DNA from: Alteribacter lacisalsi
GTDB lineage: Bacteria; Bacillota; Bacilli; Bacillales; Salisediminibacteriaceae
Assembly (NCBI RefSeq): GCF_003226345.1
Contig: NZ_PDOF01000002.1
Coordinates: forward strand, 620,001-684,000
Reading direction: 5' to 3'
DNA: 64,000 nt
The translations under genes and the position numbers were made by a program. Positions 34,605 through 43,640 of the stretch are shown here, in pieces (position 1 is the first letter of the stretch; each line of letters begins with the position of its first letter). The notes under the pieces were generated by a model. It saw only the letters and a program-made list of their open reading frames with translations, was not told the DNA's origin and ran no database searches.

Positions 34605-35508
34605 ATGTGAGCAGGTCTTCAAGTGCAGGCTTGAGCTCAGGATAATGAAATTCGTACCCTGAGTTATTGAGTTTTTCGGGAATGACTTTCTGACCTTCAA
34701 GCACGAGTACGCTCATATCACCAAGAGCAGTTTTGAGGGCAAAGCTCGGTGCGGGCAGCCAATAAGGGCGGTTGATCACGTCTGCGAGTGTTTTGCCGAA
34801 TTCGTTCATCTGCACTGGTTCCGGCGCGGTGACGTTGACCGGGCCGGAGATATCCCGGTTTTCAATCGCATACTGAATCGCACCGGTGACGTCTTCGATA
34901 TGCACCCAGCTCATCCACTGCTTGCCTGTCCCAAGCGGTCCGCCGGCAAACATTTTAAACGGAAGGAGCATCTGCTTCAGCGCCCCTTCTTCATCATCGA
35001 GCACCATGCCAAAACGCATATATGCTGTCCGGAGGTCGTGTTTGATAGCGTGGCTGGCTTCTTCCTCCCAGCGCTGGCACACTTCAGCGAGAAAATCGTC
35101 TCCGCTTTTGCTGTGGGATTCGGTAAACGTTTCGGTAAACGATGTGCCGTAATAACCGACAGCGGAAGCATTGATCAGTGCTTCTGGTTTTGGTTCGAGA
35201 TTTTCAATCAGTTCCATCACTGAGCGGGTAGCTGTGATCCGGCTGTCCATGATCTTTTTTTTCTGCTCGTCAGTCCATCGTCCGCTGTTGAGATTTTCGC
35301 CGGCGAGGTTGACGATTGTGTCCACGCCGTTCAGCTCTTTTTCCGGCTCAGTGTCTTCCTTGAGCCATTCCACATAGGTGACGTTCTCTTTCTCCGGTTT
35401 ATTTTCCTTGTTCCGCGTCAGGATAAAAACTTCGTGGCCTGATGAGGTCAGTTTTTCTGTCAGAGCTGTTCCGATAAAACCGGAACCGCCGGCAATGGCA
35501 ATTTTCAT
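34603..35508 (-). CDS. yfhF: TIGR01777-type NAD(P)-dependent epimerase/oxidoreductase (YfhF)
   Basis: A 301-residue extended-SDR protein. The Rossmann motif GGSGFIGTALTEKL is at the N-terminus; VDTIVNLAGENL and the active-site NASAVGYYGTS (Y-G-type catalytic region) follow, with the typical C-terminal half (PVQMNEFGKTLADVINRPYW). Substrate unknown. The ATG at 35508 is chosen because GGGAGTG lies upstream of it; an in-frame start five codons earlier lacks a site. Divergent from recX. Confidence 0.88.
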   Translation of the reverse strand: MKIAIAGGSGFIGTALTEKLTSSGHEVFILTRNKENKPEKENVTYVEWLKEDTEPEKELNGVDTIVNLAGENLNSGRWTDEQKKKIMDSRITATRSVMELIENLEPKPEALINASAVGYYGTSFTETFTESHSKSGDDFLAEVCQRWEEEASHAIKHDLRTAYMRFGMVLDDEEGALKQMLLPFKMFAGGPLGTGKQWMSWVHIEDVTGAIQYAIENRDISGPVNVTAPEPVQMNEFGKTLADVINRPYWLPAPSFALKTALGDMSVLVLEGQKVIPEKLNNSGYEFHYPELKPALEDLLT

Positions 35509-35622
35509 CTGATTCACTCCCAAAAGTCGATGATTTCTTATCTTTCCTCATTCCTTTTTCAAAATCCTCCTAAACATCCGGGAAACGAACTGTGATACGA
35601 TGATACAAAGAGGTGAACGGCC

Positions 35623-36444
35623 ATGGGCAAGGTATCGAAAATTACACTGCACAAAAAACGAAACGACCGCTATCATATTTATTTTCAGAAAGATGGCCGT
35701 GAACAGTACGGTTTTACTGTTAATGAAGACGTCCTTGTGAAGCACGGGATTCAGAAGGGGGTCACCCTCACTGAAGACCAGCTCATCGTCATCAAAAAAG
35801 ATGAGGAGAAGAGCAAGGCGCTGCACCGTGCGCTTCATTTCCTGTCGTTTCGTATGCGTACGATAAAAGAAATGCGCATTTACCTTCGGGATCAGGAGAT
35901 TACAGATGAGGAAGTAAACGAGATCATGGATCGGCTGGACGATATGAAACTCCTTGATGACGGGGCATTTGCAGAATCGTATGTACGGACAAAAGTGAAC
36001 ACACAGAAAAAAGGACCGATGAAGATCCGGATGGAACTTAAAGAAAAAGGGGTGGCTGCTATCTATATCGACCGGGCACTGAAGCAGTTTTCAGAAGAGG
36101 AACAATACCGTATGGCGTTCGAACTGGCTGAAAAAAAACAGCGGTCCTATAAGAATCAGTCGATCCAGCAGATGAAACAGAAGCTCGTTCAGTTTCTTGT
36201 GCAAAAAGGTTTTCCTGCCGGACTCGCATCAAGTGTGGTAAAGGAGCTTGACTTCGGGACTGAGCAGGACGAAGCAGAGCAGGAAGCGCTTGAAAAGCAG
36301 GGAGAAAAAGCAGCTCGTAAATACGCCAAGTATGACGGCTGGGAGCAGGAGCGTAGAATTAAACAGTATTTGTATGGCCGTGGCTTTCCGTTTGAGAAAA
36401 TCGACCGCTGGCTCGAGGATTGGAAACACAGGGAAGAGGAGTAA
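35623..36444 (+). CDS. recX: RecA regulator RecX
   Basis: A 273-residue modulator of RecA filaments. After an N-terminal beta extension of about 60 residues it shows the three-helix RecX repeats: HFLSFRMRTIKEMRIYL, LDDMKLLDDGAFAESYV followed by KGPMKIRMELKEKGV, and a C-terminal YLYGRGFPFEKIDRWLE repeat. The length is typical of the long Bacillus form. AGAGGTG precedes the ATG at 35623. Confidence 0.93.
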   Translation: MGKVSKITLHKKRNDRYHIYFQKDGREQYGFTVNEDVLVKHGIQKGVTLTEDQLIVIKKDEEKSKALHRALHFLSFRMRTIKEMRIYLRDQEITDEEVNEIMDRLDDMKLLDDGAFAESYVRTKVNTQKKGPMKIRMELKEKGVAAIYIDRALKQFSEEEQYRMAFELAEKKQRSYKNQSIQQMKQKLVQFLVQKGFPAGLASSVVKELDFGTEQDEAEQEALEKQGEKAARKYAKYDGWEQERRIKQYLYGRGFPFEKIDRWLEDWKHREEE

Positions 36445-36496
36445 AGTGCAACAGGGATGATTCCATAACAGCTGATCGCGCGGGGGCGAGGCGGGC

Positions 36497-36577
36497 TTTA
36501 GAGGTCTTAGTTTTTGTTTACGGCTCTATTTTTCTATTAGAGCTCGTAGCTGAGGAATTAGGCCTCTTATCAGAAAC
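36497..36577. repeat. Degenerate 20/21-bp repeat array (TTTAGAGGTCTTAG type)
   Basis: Units start near 36497, 36517, 36537 and 36558, with core TTTAG(A/G)G(G/C)TCTTA. This is a decayed relative of the array at 15473-15570. It fills the recX-lctP spacer upstream of the lctP regulatory sites. Confidence 0.6.
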
Positions 36578-36625
36578 AGAGACCTTTGACCCTTTCCAGT
36601 CGTATCAAAAACAGTCAGAAAGTTG

Positions 36626-36653
36626 TCACAAGCAATTGTGAAATAGTGAGCAA
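36626..36653. promoter_or_regulatory. Rex-like operator region upstream of lctP
   Basis: TTGTGAAATAGTGAGCAA (36636-36653) matches the Rex site TTGTGAAATATTTCACAA at 14 of 18 positions. It overlaps a perfect dyad TCACAA-GCAA-TTGTGA (36626-36641). It lies just upstream of candidate -10 elements (TATACT 36662-36667, TATAAA 36667-36672). Rex control of lctP is known in B. subtilis. Confidence 0.5.
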
Positions 36654-36701
36654 ACTAATGCTATACTATAAATAGACTAAATGTTCAGGGAGAGGATCCT
36701 T

Positions 36702-38375
36702 ATGTTCACCGCGATTGCTGCACTTACGCCTGTTATCAGTGTTATGATTCTGCTCGTCGTTCTGAAAATGCCTGCAGTAAGAGCGATGACGATCAGTCTT
36801 GCCGCAACGGCAGTTCTGGCATTTCTCTACTGGCAGGTGCCTCTCGTTGTGATCACCGCCTCTATTTTTGAGGGGATTATGATCGGCCTTTCCATTTTGT
36901 ACATTGTCTTTGGAGCTGTTCTGCTTCTCAATACGCTCAGGATGAGCGGCGCTATAGATACCATTCGTAACGGATTTACCGGAATCAGCCCTGACCGACG
37001 TGTCCAGCTGATTATTATCGCCTGGCTTTTCGGAGCCTTCCTTGAAGGAGCGGCCGGGTTCGGCACCCCCGCTGCGATTGTGGGACCGCTTCTCATCGTA
37101 CTTGGATTTCCGCCGCTCGCGGCTGTAACCCTTGCACTGATTGCCGACAGCACACCGGTTTCGTTTGGTGCAGTCGGAACGCCGGTAACTGTAGGGGTGG
37201 AGCAGGGACTTTACGAAGGCGGGAGTGTATCTGCCGCTGTTGAGCCCCTTGTCATACAGGCAGGCGGTATGGATGCCTTCATTCAGCAGACAGCGGTTCA
37301 GGTGATGCAGATCGACCTCTTCACCGGCACACTAATCCCGCTCATTCTTGTCATGATGATGACCCGCTTTTTTGGTGAGAACCGCTCATGGAAAGAAGGC
37401 CTGGCTGTCTGGAAATTTGCTGTTTTTGCCGGGCTGGCCTTTACGGTGCCCGCATTTGTTACTGCGTACCTGCTCGGACCTGAATTTCCTGCTATATTCG
37501 GCGGATTGGCTGGTCTGCTAATGGTTGTGCCGGCTGCCAAAAGATGCTTTCTTCTTCCCGAGGAGAAGTGGGATTTCCCGCCAAGGAAAAACTGGCTCGA
37601 CGACTGGACCGGAATTCCGATCTCGGGATCAGGCAAGCGTGAGAAAAACGAGCGGCCTTCGTTTCTCATGGCCTGGGTACCGTACATTCTCGTTGGTCTG
37701 CTGCTCGTGCTTACCCGTCTGGATGCACTACCGTTTAAGAGCTGGCTTCAATCGGTCACCATTGAGTGGCAGAATATTCTCGGAACGAGTATCAGTGAAA
37801 CCCTTGAGCCTCTTTATATTCCGGGTTTTGTGTTCATCGTTGTAGCATTTGCAGCGGTCTTTTTGCACCGCCTGAAACTCAGGGACTTGGCTCAGGCTGC
37901 AGGGGTGTCCGCCAAAGCACTGATTGGTACAGCCATCACGCTGATGACCGCCGTGCCGATGGTAAGGATTTTTATCAATTCCGGGGAAAATGGTGCGGGG
38001 CTTGAGAGTATGCCGCTGGAACTGGCCGCCACTGCGTCCGAAGTCATCGGGGGAGCATGGCCGCTCGCAGCGCCATTCGTCGGCGCCCTGGGCTCGTTTA
38101 TTTCAGGGAGCGCTACATTCAGCAACATGATGTTTACCTTGTTTCAGGTCAGTGCTGCGGACCAGGCGGGTGTTGATCCCTCGCGTGTAGTTGCCCTGCA
38201 GGTGATCGGATCGAATGCCGGTAACATGATCTGTGTGCTCAACGTAGTCGCAGCTGCTGCAGTCGCAGGCCTGACCGGGAAAGAAGGGGCGATTATCCGA
38301 AAAACCCTCCTTCCAATGTTGTATTACGCGATATTTGCCGGACTTGCAGGATTTTTGATGATTCTCTTTTTCTAA
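36702..38375 (+). CDS. lctP: L-lactate permease
   Basis: A 557-residue importer of L-lactate with about 13 membrane helices. [21 protein letters not shown] and [17 protein letters not shown] are diagnostic of the LctP family, as is the C-terminal [13 protein letters not shown] and [24 protein letters not shown] lies seven bases before the ATG at 36702. It sits between recX and yfhH, which are adjacent in B. subtilis, so it is an insertion or relocation. No lactate dehydrogenase gene is near. Confidence 0.93.
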   Translation: MFTAIAALTPVISVMILLVVLKMPAVRAMTISLAATAVLAFLYWQVPLVVITASIFEGIMIGLSILYIVFGAVLLLNTLRMSGAIDTIRNGFTGISPDRRVQLIIIAWLFGAFLEGAAGFGTPAAIVGPLLIVLGFPPLAAVTLALIADSTPVSFGAVGTPVTVGVEQGLYEGGSVSAAVEPLVIQAGGMDAFIQQTAVQVMQIDLFTGTLIPLILVMMMTRFFGENRSWKEGLAVWKFAVFAGLAFTVPAFVTAYLLGPEFPAIFGGLAGLLMVVPAAKRCFLLPEEKWDFPPRKNWLDDWTGIPISGSGKREKNERPSFLMAWVPYILVGLLLVLTRLDALPFKSWLQSVTIEWQNILGTSISETLEPLYIPGFVFIVVAFAAVFLHRLKLRDLAQAAGVSAKALIGTAITLMTAVPMVRIFINSGENGAGLESMPLELAATASEVIGGAWPLAAPFVGALGSFISGSATFSNMMFTLFQVSAADQAGVDPSRVVALQVIGSNAGNMICVLNVVAAAAVAGLTGKEGAIIRKTLLPMLYYAIFAGLAGFLMILFF

Positions 38376-38517
38376 TGTAACTTGTAGAAAAATTATGTGT
38401 TTGTTATACTTTTGTTCCAGATATTCTTAATGAATGTATAAATAACTGGTCTTTTCAAATGTACTGTTATTTCTTATACTAATGTTAAATGATCTTAATA
38501 AAGGCGTTGAAGTTGAC

Positions 38518-38832
38518 ATGGAACAAAGATACAGCCAAATGACAGAGCACGAACTCCGTACTGAAATTGCTGAGCTAAAAGTAAAAGCGCAGAAGGCTGA
38601 GCAGATGGGGATTGTAAATGAGTATGCTGTCCACGAGCGTAAGATGGCTATGGCAAAGGCTTATCTAATGAATCCGGATGATTTTAAACCGGGGGAAACA
38701 TACCGTTTCTCAGGAGAACCTGACGTAACGTTCACAATCAGTTACATGAATGGCGTTTTTGCCTGGGGCACCCGCACCGGCAGCAGACAAGAAGAAGCCG
38801 TCCCGATTTCTCTCCTGGAAAAAAAGGAATAA
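38518..38832 (+). CDS. yfhH: YfhH-family protein (DUF1811)
   Basis: A 104-residue protein: MEQRYSQMTEHELRTEIAEL, EQMGIVNEYAVHERKMAMAK and an SH3-like C-terminal half (GETYRFSGEPDVTFTISYMNG). These blocks match the conserved YfhH proteins found after recX in Bacillus. Function unknown. The ATG at 38518 matches the family N-terminus, although AAAGGCG is a weak site with long spacing. Confidence 0.85.
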   Translation: MEQRYSQMTEHELRTEIAELKVKAQKAEQMGIVNEYAVHERKMAMAKAYLMNPDDFKPGETYRFSGEPDVTFTISYMNGVFAWGTRTGSRQEEAVPISLLEKKE

Positions 38833-38890
38833 CTGTAACCTGTCTGGAAAAATGCCGTCAGATCATCGTTGGCTGATTCAGTTCGCACAT

Positions 38891-38920
38891 AAAAAAAGAG
38901 AAAGGCGGTGTGCCTCTCTC
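38891..38920 (-). terminator. Terminator of sspK-ypzG
   Basis: Nine-pair stem (38898-38906 with 38912-38920, one G-U); the A7 run at 38891-38897 gives the T tail on the minus strand. Confidence 0.8.
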
Positions 38921-38942
38921 TCCGGCTCATTCATGAATGGAA

Positions 38943-39104
38943 TCAGCTTCGTTTTCTCGTCTGAACTTCAAGGATTTGATTGTGCAGACTCTGCTGTGAC
39001 TCACCATTCACTTGATGAAAAGCATGTTTAGGATTGGCTCGAGGGTCTTCAAACGGATCATTGTACTTTAATCCAAACCGTTGTCTCGTTGTTCCTTTTC
39101 CCAC
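38943..39104 (-). CDS. YpzG-family small spore-associated protein
   Basis: A 53-residue basic protein with DPFEDPRANPKHAFHQVNGE, the YpzG family signature as I recall it. GTG start at 39104 behind GGGAGGTG. It lies 28 bp downstream of sspK on the same strand, so it is likely part of a forespore-expressed operon. Function unknown. Confidence 0.7.
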   Translation of the reverse strand: MGKGTTRQRFGLKYNDPFEDPRANPKHAFHQVNGESQQSLHNQILEVQTRKRS

Positions 39105-39132
39105 TACGGGCACCTCCCAGTGCTGGTGCAGA

Positions 39133-39276
39133 TTAGTGTTCGTCCGATGAATGCATGCGCGCATTCGGGCTCGTATTGATCTCACCGTTTGGACGTTTGG
39201 ACTGATGCTGACTTTCTGCTCTTCGCTCTTTGGAAAACCGCATGCGGTTTGGGAAACCTTTTGCTTTATTTCTCAA
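39133..39276 (-). CDS. sspK: Small acid-soluble spore protein K
   Basis: A 47-residue minor SASP. NKAKGFPNRMRF, SKRPNGEINTSP and ARMHSS follow the SspK pattern of B. subtilis (NKEKGFPYE...SKRADGSIN...RMRAS). The start is TTG at 39276 with a strong AGGAGG eight bases upstream, which is why simple ATG-based calling misses it. Location between yfhH and yfhJ is the same as in B. subtilis. Confidence 0.88.
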   Translation of the reverse strand: MRNKAKGFPNRMRFSKERRAESQHQSKRPNGEINTSPNARMHSSDEH

Positions 39277-39372
39277 GGAATGAACCTCCTTTTTTGACGG
39301 GGCATGCTTAGTTTGTGAAGGTCATTATCCATTCATCCTTTGGAAAAATTGTAAAAGGAGGATCTGGTTTAA

Positions 39373-39654
39373 ATGAATGATTATTTCGACCGTTTAACAT
39401 GTCGTCTGCTTGAAAAAAATGATCAGATGTCATCTACAGAAGCGCGTACATGGATTGAACTTCTCTGGGAGGACTTTGAATCCATCTATGCTAAAGCAGG
39501 ACGCAAGTACAGAGGCAAGGAAGTAACGGAAATGGTACTGCTCCAGTGGATCAACCAGTACGGCAGCAAACTTCATGAGATCATGCTTGAAAACCCGAAG
39601 TTCAGAGAACATTTCGAAGAACGGGGAACAAGCAGCAAACAGGTGCTTCACTAG
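39373..39654 (+). CDS. yfhJ: YfhJ-family protein (WVELL)
   Basis: A 93-residue, mostly helical protein with ARTWIELLWEDFESIYAKAG (the W-x-E-L-L motif of the family) and YRGKEVTEMVLLQWINQYG. Function unknown; adjacent to sspK as in B. subtilis. AAGGAGG precedes the ATG at 39373 with a rather long 12-base spacing. Confidence 0.85.
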   Translation: MNDYFDRLTCRLLEKNDQMSSTEARTWIELLWEDFESIYAKAGRKYRGKEVTEMVLLQWINQYGSKLHEIMLENPKFREHFEERGTSSKQVLH

Positions 39655-39671
39655 AACGGTGAGCAGCATAA

Positions 39672-39709
39672 AAGGTGCTCCGCATGGTCATTGCGGAGCA
39701 CCTTCTTTG
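39672..39709. terminator. Bidirectional terminator of yfhJ / yfhP
   Basis: Perfect 12-pair stem (39672-39683 with 39693-39704) followed by CTTTGT; lies between convergent genes. Confidence 0.85.
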
Positions 39710-39753
39710 TATGCCGTTTCAGGCGGTGCATTCTTCGTGAATCACTATAAGCG

Positions 39754-40734
39754 TTATCCGGCAGCTACTTCAAGCTTGCGCTGAAGTGTATCCGTATTAT
39801 AAATCCAGCCCGTATAGGAGCCGGTAATTTCGTGATCCTCATCGAGCTTCACGATCGCAATAAACGGGTAGTATCCTTTGCTCCGGTAGCGCAGATCCAC
39901 AAACTTAACGGTGTAGCCTTCCTTCTCCCGGTGAATTTCCCAGCGGTATGTCGGGGAAAAAGACAGGAACGACGCCAGGTTTTTGTCTTTTCTGGCTGCG
40001 TTAATAATCGGGTGATCGGGAATCGGCTCAAACGGATAGGTTTCAAAGTAATTGACAGTACCGTTTTTCACCTGGGCTACAAACAGTTTTTTCTTCGTTC
40101 GCACAACCACATGCCACTGACTCCAGCGGAATGTAGGGGAGGTGAAGATATGGGTCGCATCCGGATGATAGGTTCTGAGCTTCTGCTGAATTTTGCGCTG
40201 TTCCATCACCCGCCATACATAATAAACGGTGATAACACCAAACATGGCCAGGAACGTCCAGCCCGGGTTAAATCCGTAGCGCCAAAACAGAATCGCCACG
40301 ATATGGGCGGAAAAAATGAAAGGGTCAAAGATGTTGATAATCCCGAGCGCCATCCATTTCTGCCTGAACGGTGCCAGAGCCTTCGTACCGTATGCATTAA
40401 AAATATCCACAAATACGTGGAGAAATACTGCGAGGAATGTCCACAGCCAGACTGTAATCAGTGACAGGCCGGGAATAAGCAGGGCAAGCATGAGCGTAAT
40501 CAGTGTCGGCCAGATAAACCAGGCAGGGACCGAATGGGTCACCCCGCGGTGATGCCGGATATAAGATGCGTTATTTTTCAGTTTCAGAACAGTGTCAAAG
40601 TCGGGCGCCTGTGAGCCGATGATGGCACCGGCCATTACAGCCTGCATCATGGCAGGGCTGCCGGAAACGGCCGGGTCAAGCGTGGCAAGGCCACCGATGG
40701 CAATGCCCATGACAACGTGTGTTCCAGTGTCCAT
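39754..40734 (-). CDS. yfhP: YfhP-family membrane metal-dependent hydrolase
   Basis: A 326-residue integral membrane protein of the YdjM/YfhP (DUF457) group: MDTGTHVVMGIAIGGLA at the N-terminus, SQAPDFDTVLKLK, IRHHRGVTHSVP and HVFVDIFNAYGTK carry the conserved His/Asp residues, followed by four or five helices and a soluble C-terminal domain. CAAGGAGGT precedes the ATG. Enzymatic function is not established. Confidence 0.88.
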   Translation of the reverse strand: MDTGTHVVMGIAIGGLATLDPAVSGSPAMMQAVMAGAIIGSQAPDFDTVLKLKNNASYIRHHRGVTHSVPAWFIWPTLITLMLALLIPGLSLITVWLWTFLAVFLHVFVDIFNAYGTKALAPFRQKWMALGIINIFDPFIFSAHIVAILFWRYGFNPGWTFLAMFGVITVYYVWRVMEQRKIQQKLRTYHPDATHIFTSPTFRWSQWHVVVRTKKKLFVAQVKNGTVNYFETYPFEPIPDHPIINAARKDKNLASFLSFSPTYRWEIHREKEGYTVKFVDLRYRSKGYYPFIAIVKLDEDHEITGSYTGWIYNTDTLQRKLEVAAG

Positions 40735-40892
40735 CAGCGTACCTCCTTGGTGAATCGCAGACTCATTGCTGTTACACTAACTATATTGAATCGTTCGTCC
40801 ATTATTGGCGATTTTACGGGAGTTTAACATAAATCACACAATGCTTTATATAGTCTTACCCCAAAACCGTGAATTTCAAAAGGAGAATATCG

Positions 40893-41201
40893 ATGAAAAA
40901 TTTGCAGATTTTTCTTGAATACAAAGTGAACGAAAACAAGACTGACGAATACGAAGCCCTTATGGCAGAAGTTCTTTCCGCCCTTCGTGAATACGGGGCC
41001 GAAGAGATTGACTGGTACGAAGCAGCCGACCAGAAAAACCTGTATGTGGAAATGTTCCGTCTCCCCACGATGAGCCATTACCACGCCATGAAAAAACTGC
41101 GCTGCACAGAGGAGCATCCGCTTTTTTCAAAGCTTGGTGACTTCGTTGATGGCGGGGTCCGAAAAATTCACTGCTGGGCCTTTGTTCAGAAGGAAGTATA
41201 A
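40893..41201 (+). CDS. Small protein resembling a dimeric alpha-beta barrel
   Basis: A 102-residue protein. LQIFLEYKVNENKTDEYEALM, LYVEMFRLPTMSHYHAMKKL and IHCWAFVQKEV suggest the beta-alpha-beta ferredoxin-like pattern of ABM/dimeric alpha-beta barrel proteins. No catalytic residues can be named. AAAAGGAG lies upstream of the ATG at 40893. It precedes mutY by 30 bp on the same strand, so the two are probably co-transcribed; a functional link is not evident. Confidence 0.65.
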   Translation: MKNLQIFLEYKVNENKTDEYEALMAEVLSALREYGAEEIDWYEAADQKNLYVEMFRLPTMSHYHAMKKLRCTEEHPLFSKLGDFVDGGVRKIHCWAFVQKEV

Positions 41202-41231
41202 TAACCATCACAACATGAAAGGAACCATCCT

Positions 41232-42335
41232 ATGACAGACTCATCACTCGAAACATTCAATGAACAGCAATTCTGCGACGATCTGACTGCATGGTACCGG
41301 GAAAACCGCAGGGATCTTCCGTGGCGCCTGGAACGGGATCCATATAAAATCTGGGTGTCTGAAATCATGCTCCAGCAGACACGAGTAGACACGGTGATCC
41401 CTTACTTCGAGCGCTTTATCAGCCTTTTTCCCACTCCAAAAGACCTTGCAGAAGCAGAAGAAGAGACGGTGCTGAAAGCGTGGGAGGGCCTCGGCTACTA
41501 TTCCCGCGCCAGAAATCTCCAGGCCGCGGTCCGGGAGGTAAGTGAATCTTACGGAGGCGTGGTGCCGAATACGAAAAAAGAAGTGAGCAGCCTGAAAGGT
41601 GTCGGACCTTACACCGCAGGGGCGATTCTGAGCATTGCCTATGATAAGCCGGAACCGGCCGTTGACGGCAACGTGATGCGGGTACTGAGCAGAAACCTCG
41701 CCATTTATGATGACATTAGTAAAGTGAGTACACGAAAACGGTTCGAAACGATTGCCGGTTCCCTTGTCGCCCGGACGGTTCCGTCTGATTTTAACCAGGC
41801 ACTTATGGAACTCGGCGCGCTCATTTGTACGCCACGGTCCCCGGCGTGTCTGATCTGCCCGGTGCAGGAGCACTGCCGGGCAAGGGCAGAAGGAGTGCAG
41901 GACCTCCTGCCGGTAAAAGCGAAGAAGAAACCGCCTGTCGCAAAAACGATGAAAGCGGTGGTCGTGGAAAACAAGGCCGGGGAAGTGCTGATTGAGCGCC
42001 GTCCTGATACGGGTCTTCTTGCAAAGCTCTGGCAGTTTCCGAACTGCGAGGATGAGCGTGAAGATGCGGGGAACGTGCTGAGTTACCTGGAAAACCTCGG
42101 AGTCCGCCGTGCCGGGAGCGCCGAGCTTCGACGCGTTCACCATGTGCGCCATGTGTTTTCCCACATTGTATGGGAAATTGACGTGTACGTACTTAGAGGG
42201 GAAGCGGAAATCGCGCCGGACCGGGACGGACTTCGCTGGACGCCAAAAGATGAAGTGGACTATTATCCGTTTCCGGTGCCGCATCAGAAAATAATTGACC
42301 ACGTACTGAAAGGGGAAAAAGCCGATGAATCTTGA
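41232..42335 (+). CDS. mutY: A/G-specific adenine glycosylase
   Basis: A 367-residue base-excision repair enzyme removing adenine opposite 8-oxoguanine. SEIMLQQTRVDTVIPYFERF holds the catalytic Glu, LKGVGPYTAGAILSIAY is the helix-hairpin-helix, AVDGNVMRV the catalytic Asp, and C-x6-C-x2-C-x5-C (from CTPRSPACLICP) binds the 4Fe-4S cluster. The C-terminal 120 residues form the NUDIX-like 8-oxoG recognition domain. It overlaps the following SDR gene by 11 bp. Confidence 0.95.
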   Translation: MTDSSLETFNEQQFCDDLTAWYRENRRDLPWRLERDPYKIWVSEIMLQQTRVDTVIPYFERFISLFPTPKDLAEAEEETVLKAWEGLGYYSRARNLQAAVREVSESYGGVVPNTKKEVSSLKGVGPYTAGAILSIAYDKPEPAVDGNVMRVLSRNLAIYDDISKVSTRKRFETIAGSLVARTVPSDFNQALMELGALICTPRSPACLICPVQEHCRARAEGVQDLLPVKAKKKPPVAKTMKAVVVENKAGEVLIERRPDTGLLAKLWQFPNCEDEREDAGNVLSYLENLGVRRAGSAELRRVHHVRHVFSHIVWEIDVYVLRGEAEIAPDRDGLRWTPKDEVDYYPFPVPHQKIIDHVLKGEKADES

Positions 42336-43083
42336 ACTTGAAGGTAAAAAAATACTCGTCACAGGCGGATCGAAGGGGATTGGAAAAGCGATCGCAAAAG
42401 CATTTCTGGCTGAAGGGGCCGAGGTGGGCATTGCGGCAAGCACGGAGGCAAGTCTCTCAAAGGCAGCAGAAGAGCTGGGAGATGCTGCGCGTTTCCAGGG
42501 AGATCTCACAAAGGAGGCAGACCGTGAACAGGTGTTCAGAGGCTTTACGGACCGGTTCGGCCGGATCGACATTCTCGTCAACAACGTGGGCGGCAGTAAC
42601 GGCAGCACTGTAATGGAAACGAGTCTGGCTGAGTTTCAGGAAGCTCTCGATCTGAACTTCATGTCAGCCGTTCACTTCAGCCAGCTGGCAGCCGGGCGGA
42701 TGAAAGAGTCAGGCGGCGGTGCGATCGTAAACATCAGCTCGATTTTCGGCCGGGAATCCGGCGGTAAACCAACCTATAACAGCGCCAAGTCTGCCATGAT
42801 CAGCTTCACGAAAGCGTTCGCCGATGAAATGATTAAAGACGGCATCCGTGTAAACGGCGTTGCACCGGGAGCCATTTTGCATCCGACCGGAAACTGGCAG
42901 AAAAAGCTCGATGCGGATCCGGAAAAAATCGAAGCTTACGTGGAAGCGGAAATTCCAGCCGGCCGCTTCGGCACGGTGGAGGAAGTGGCCGACGTGGCCG
43001 TATTCCTTGCATCCGAGCGCGCCCGCTGGGTGAGCGGTGCCACCCTGAATGTGGACGGCGGCCAGTCACGGATGAACTTTTAG
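42325..43083 (+). CDS. SDR-family oxidoreductase
   Basis: A 252-residue classical short-chain dehydrogenase: TGGSKGIGKAIAKAF (cofactor loop), NNVGGSNG, catalytic NISSIFGRESGGKPTYNSAKSA (Ser, Tyr, Lys) and a C-terminal VDGGQS. Related to 3-oxoacyl-ACP reductases, but substrate unknown. It is not FabL, which is present at 48297. The start lies inside mutY with GGGGAAAAAG upstream, implying translational coupling; this neighbour is not found after mutY in B. subtilis. Confidence 0.88.
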   Translation: MNLELEGKKILVTGGSKGIGKAIAKAFLAEGAEVGIAASTEASLSKAAEELGDAARFQGDLTKEADREQVFRGFTDRFGRIDILVNNVGGSNGSTVMETSLAEFQEALDLNFMSAVHFSQLAAGRMKESGGGAIVNISSIFGRESGGKPTYNSAKSAMISFTKAFADEMIKDGIRVNGVAPGAILHPTGNWQKKLDADPEKIEAYVEAEIPAGRFGTVEEVADVAVFLASERARWVSGATLNVDGGQSRMNF

Positions 43084-43106
43084 GCCTGGCGCCGGGGATA
43101 GCGGCT

Positions 43107-43240
43107 GTTTATAAGCGGAAACCTAGATTTATAAGCAAAAATTTCAATATATGAGCTTAAAATCTGATTTATAAGCAAAAATCCGGATTTATCTATAAAA
43201 AATTCGATATATCAATAAATAATCCAATATATCAATAAAT
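43107..43240. repeat. 20-bp phased repeat array (TTATAAGC / ATATCAAT type)
   Basis: Eight-base motifs recur exactly every 20 bp: TTATAAGC at 43109, 43129 and 43169; variants at 43149 (ATATGAGC), 43189 (TTATCTAT), 43209 and 43229 (ATATCAAT). The motif drifts along the array while the period is kept. It lies between the convergent SDR and DUF1540 genes. Confidence 0.85.
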
Positions 43241-43247
43241 CCACAAG

Positions 43248-43282
43248 AAAGGTGCCTCCGCCCCCACGGCAGAAGCACCTTT
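43248..43282. terminator. Bidirectional terminator (SDR / DUF1540)
   Basis: AAAGGTGC / GCACCTTT (43248-43255 with 43275-43282) encloses a partly paired GC-rich interior. Confidence 0.75.
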
Positions 43283-43302
43283 TGCAAGTAAAGACCAGGA
43301 AA

Positions 43303-43461
43303 TTAAAGTCCTGCAGGTTCGAACGTTCTGCAGTCTGTTTCCTCCTGGGAGGAGGCGTTCTTCCCTTTATGGCTCACCACAAAGATTTCAGACGCTCCGC
43401 ATTTTTTGCCTTCCTCGTTATGAACGCAGTTAAAAACTTCACAAAGGACATCCTGTGCCAT
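43303..43461 (-). CDS. DUF1540-domain small Cys-rich protein
   Basis: A 52-residue protein with four cysteines arranged as C-E-V-F-N-C, KKCGASEIFV and TDCRTFEPAGL, the DUF1540 pattern. These small proteins probably bind a metal ion; function unknown. GGGAGGTG precedes the ATG at 43461. Confidence 0.82.
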   Translation of the reverse strand: MAQDVLCEVFNCVHNEEGKKCGASEIFVVSHKGKNASSQEETDCRTFEPAGL

Positions 43462-43640
43462 CACGCTTCACCTCCCATAAAGTTAGGTTTCACTGCAAAA
43501 AGGGAAACATACCGGGGAATGCCTGCCAGCAGCACCACTGCATCGCCGAAAAACGTTTTTAATTTCCACACATTTCAATTTATTCGGAACTCGAAATATG
43601 ATAGGATAAATAAAAATGCTTCATGAGAGGAGCGAGTAAA

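Noticed and set aside
39832-40464. 210-codon frame antisense to yfhP
   Set aside because: No ribosome site or family; yfhP covers the same region with conserved motifs.
41244-42608. 454-codon frame antisense to mutY
   Set aside because: Spans two overlapping well-supported genes on the other strand and lacks a start site.
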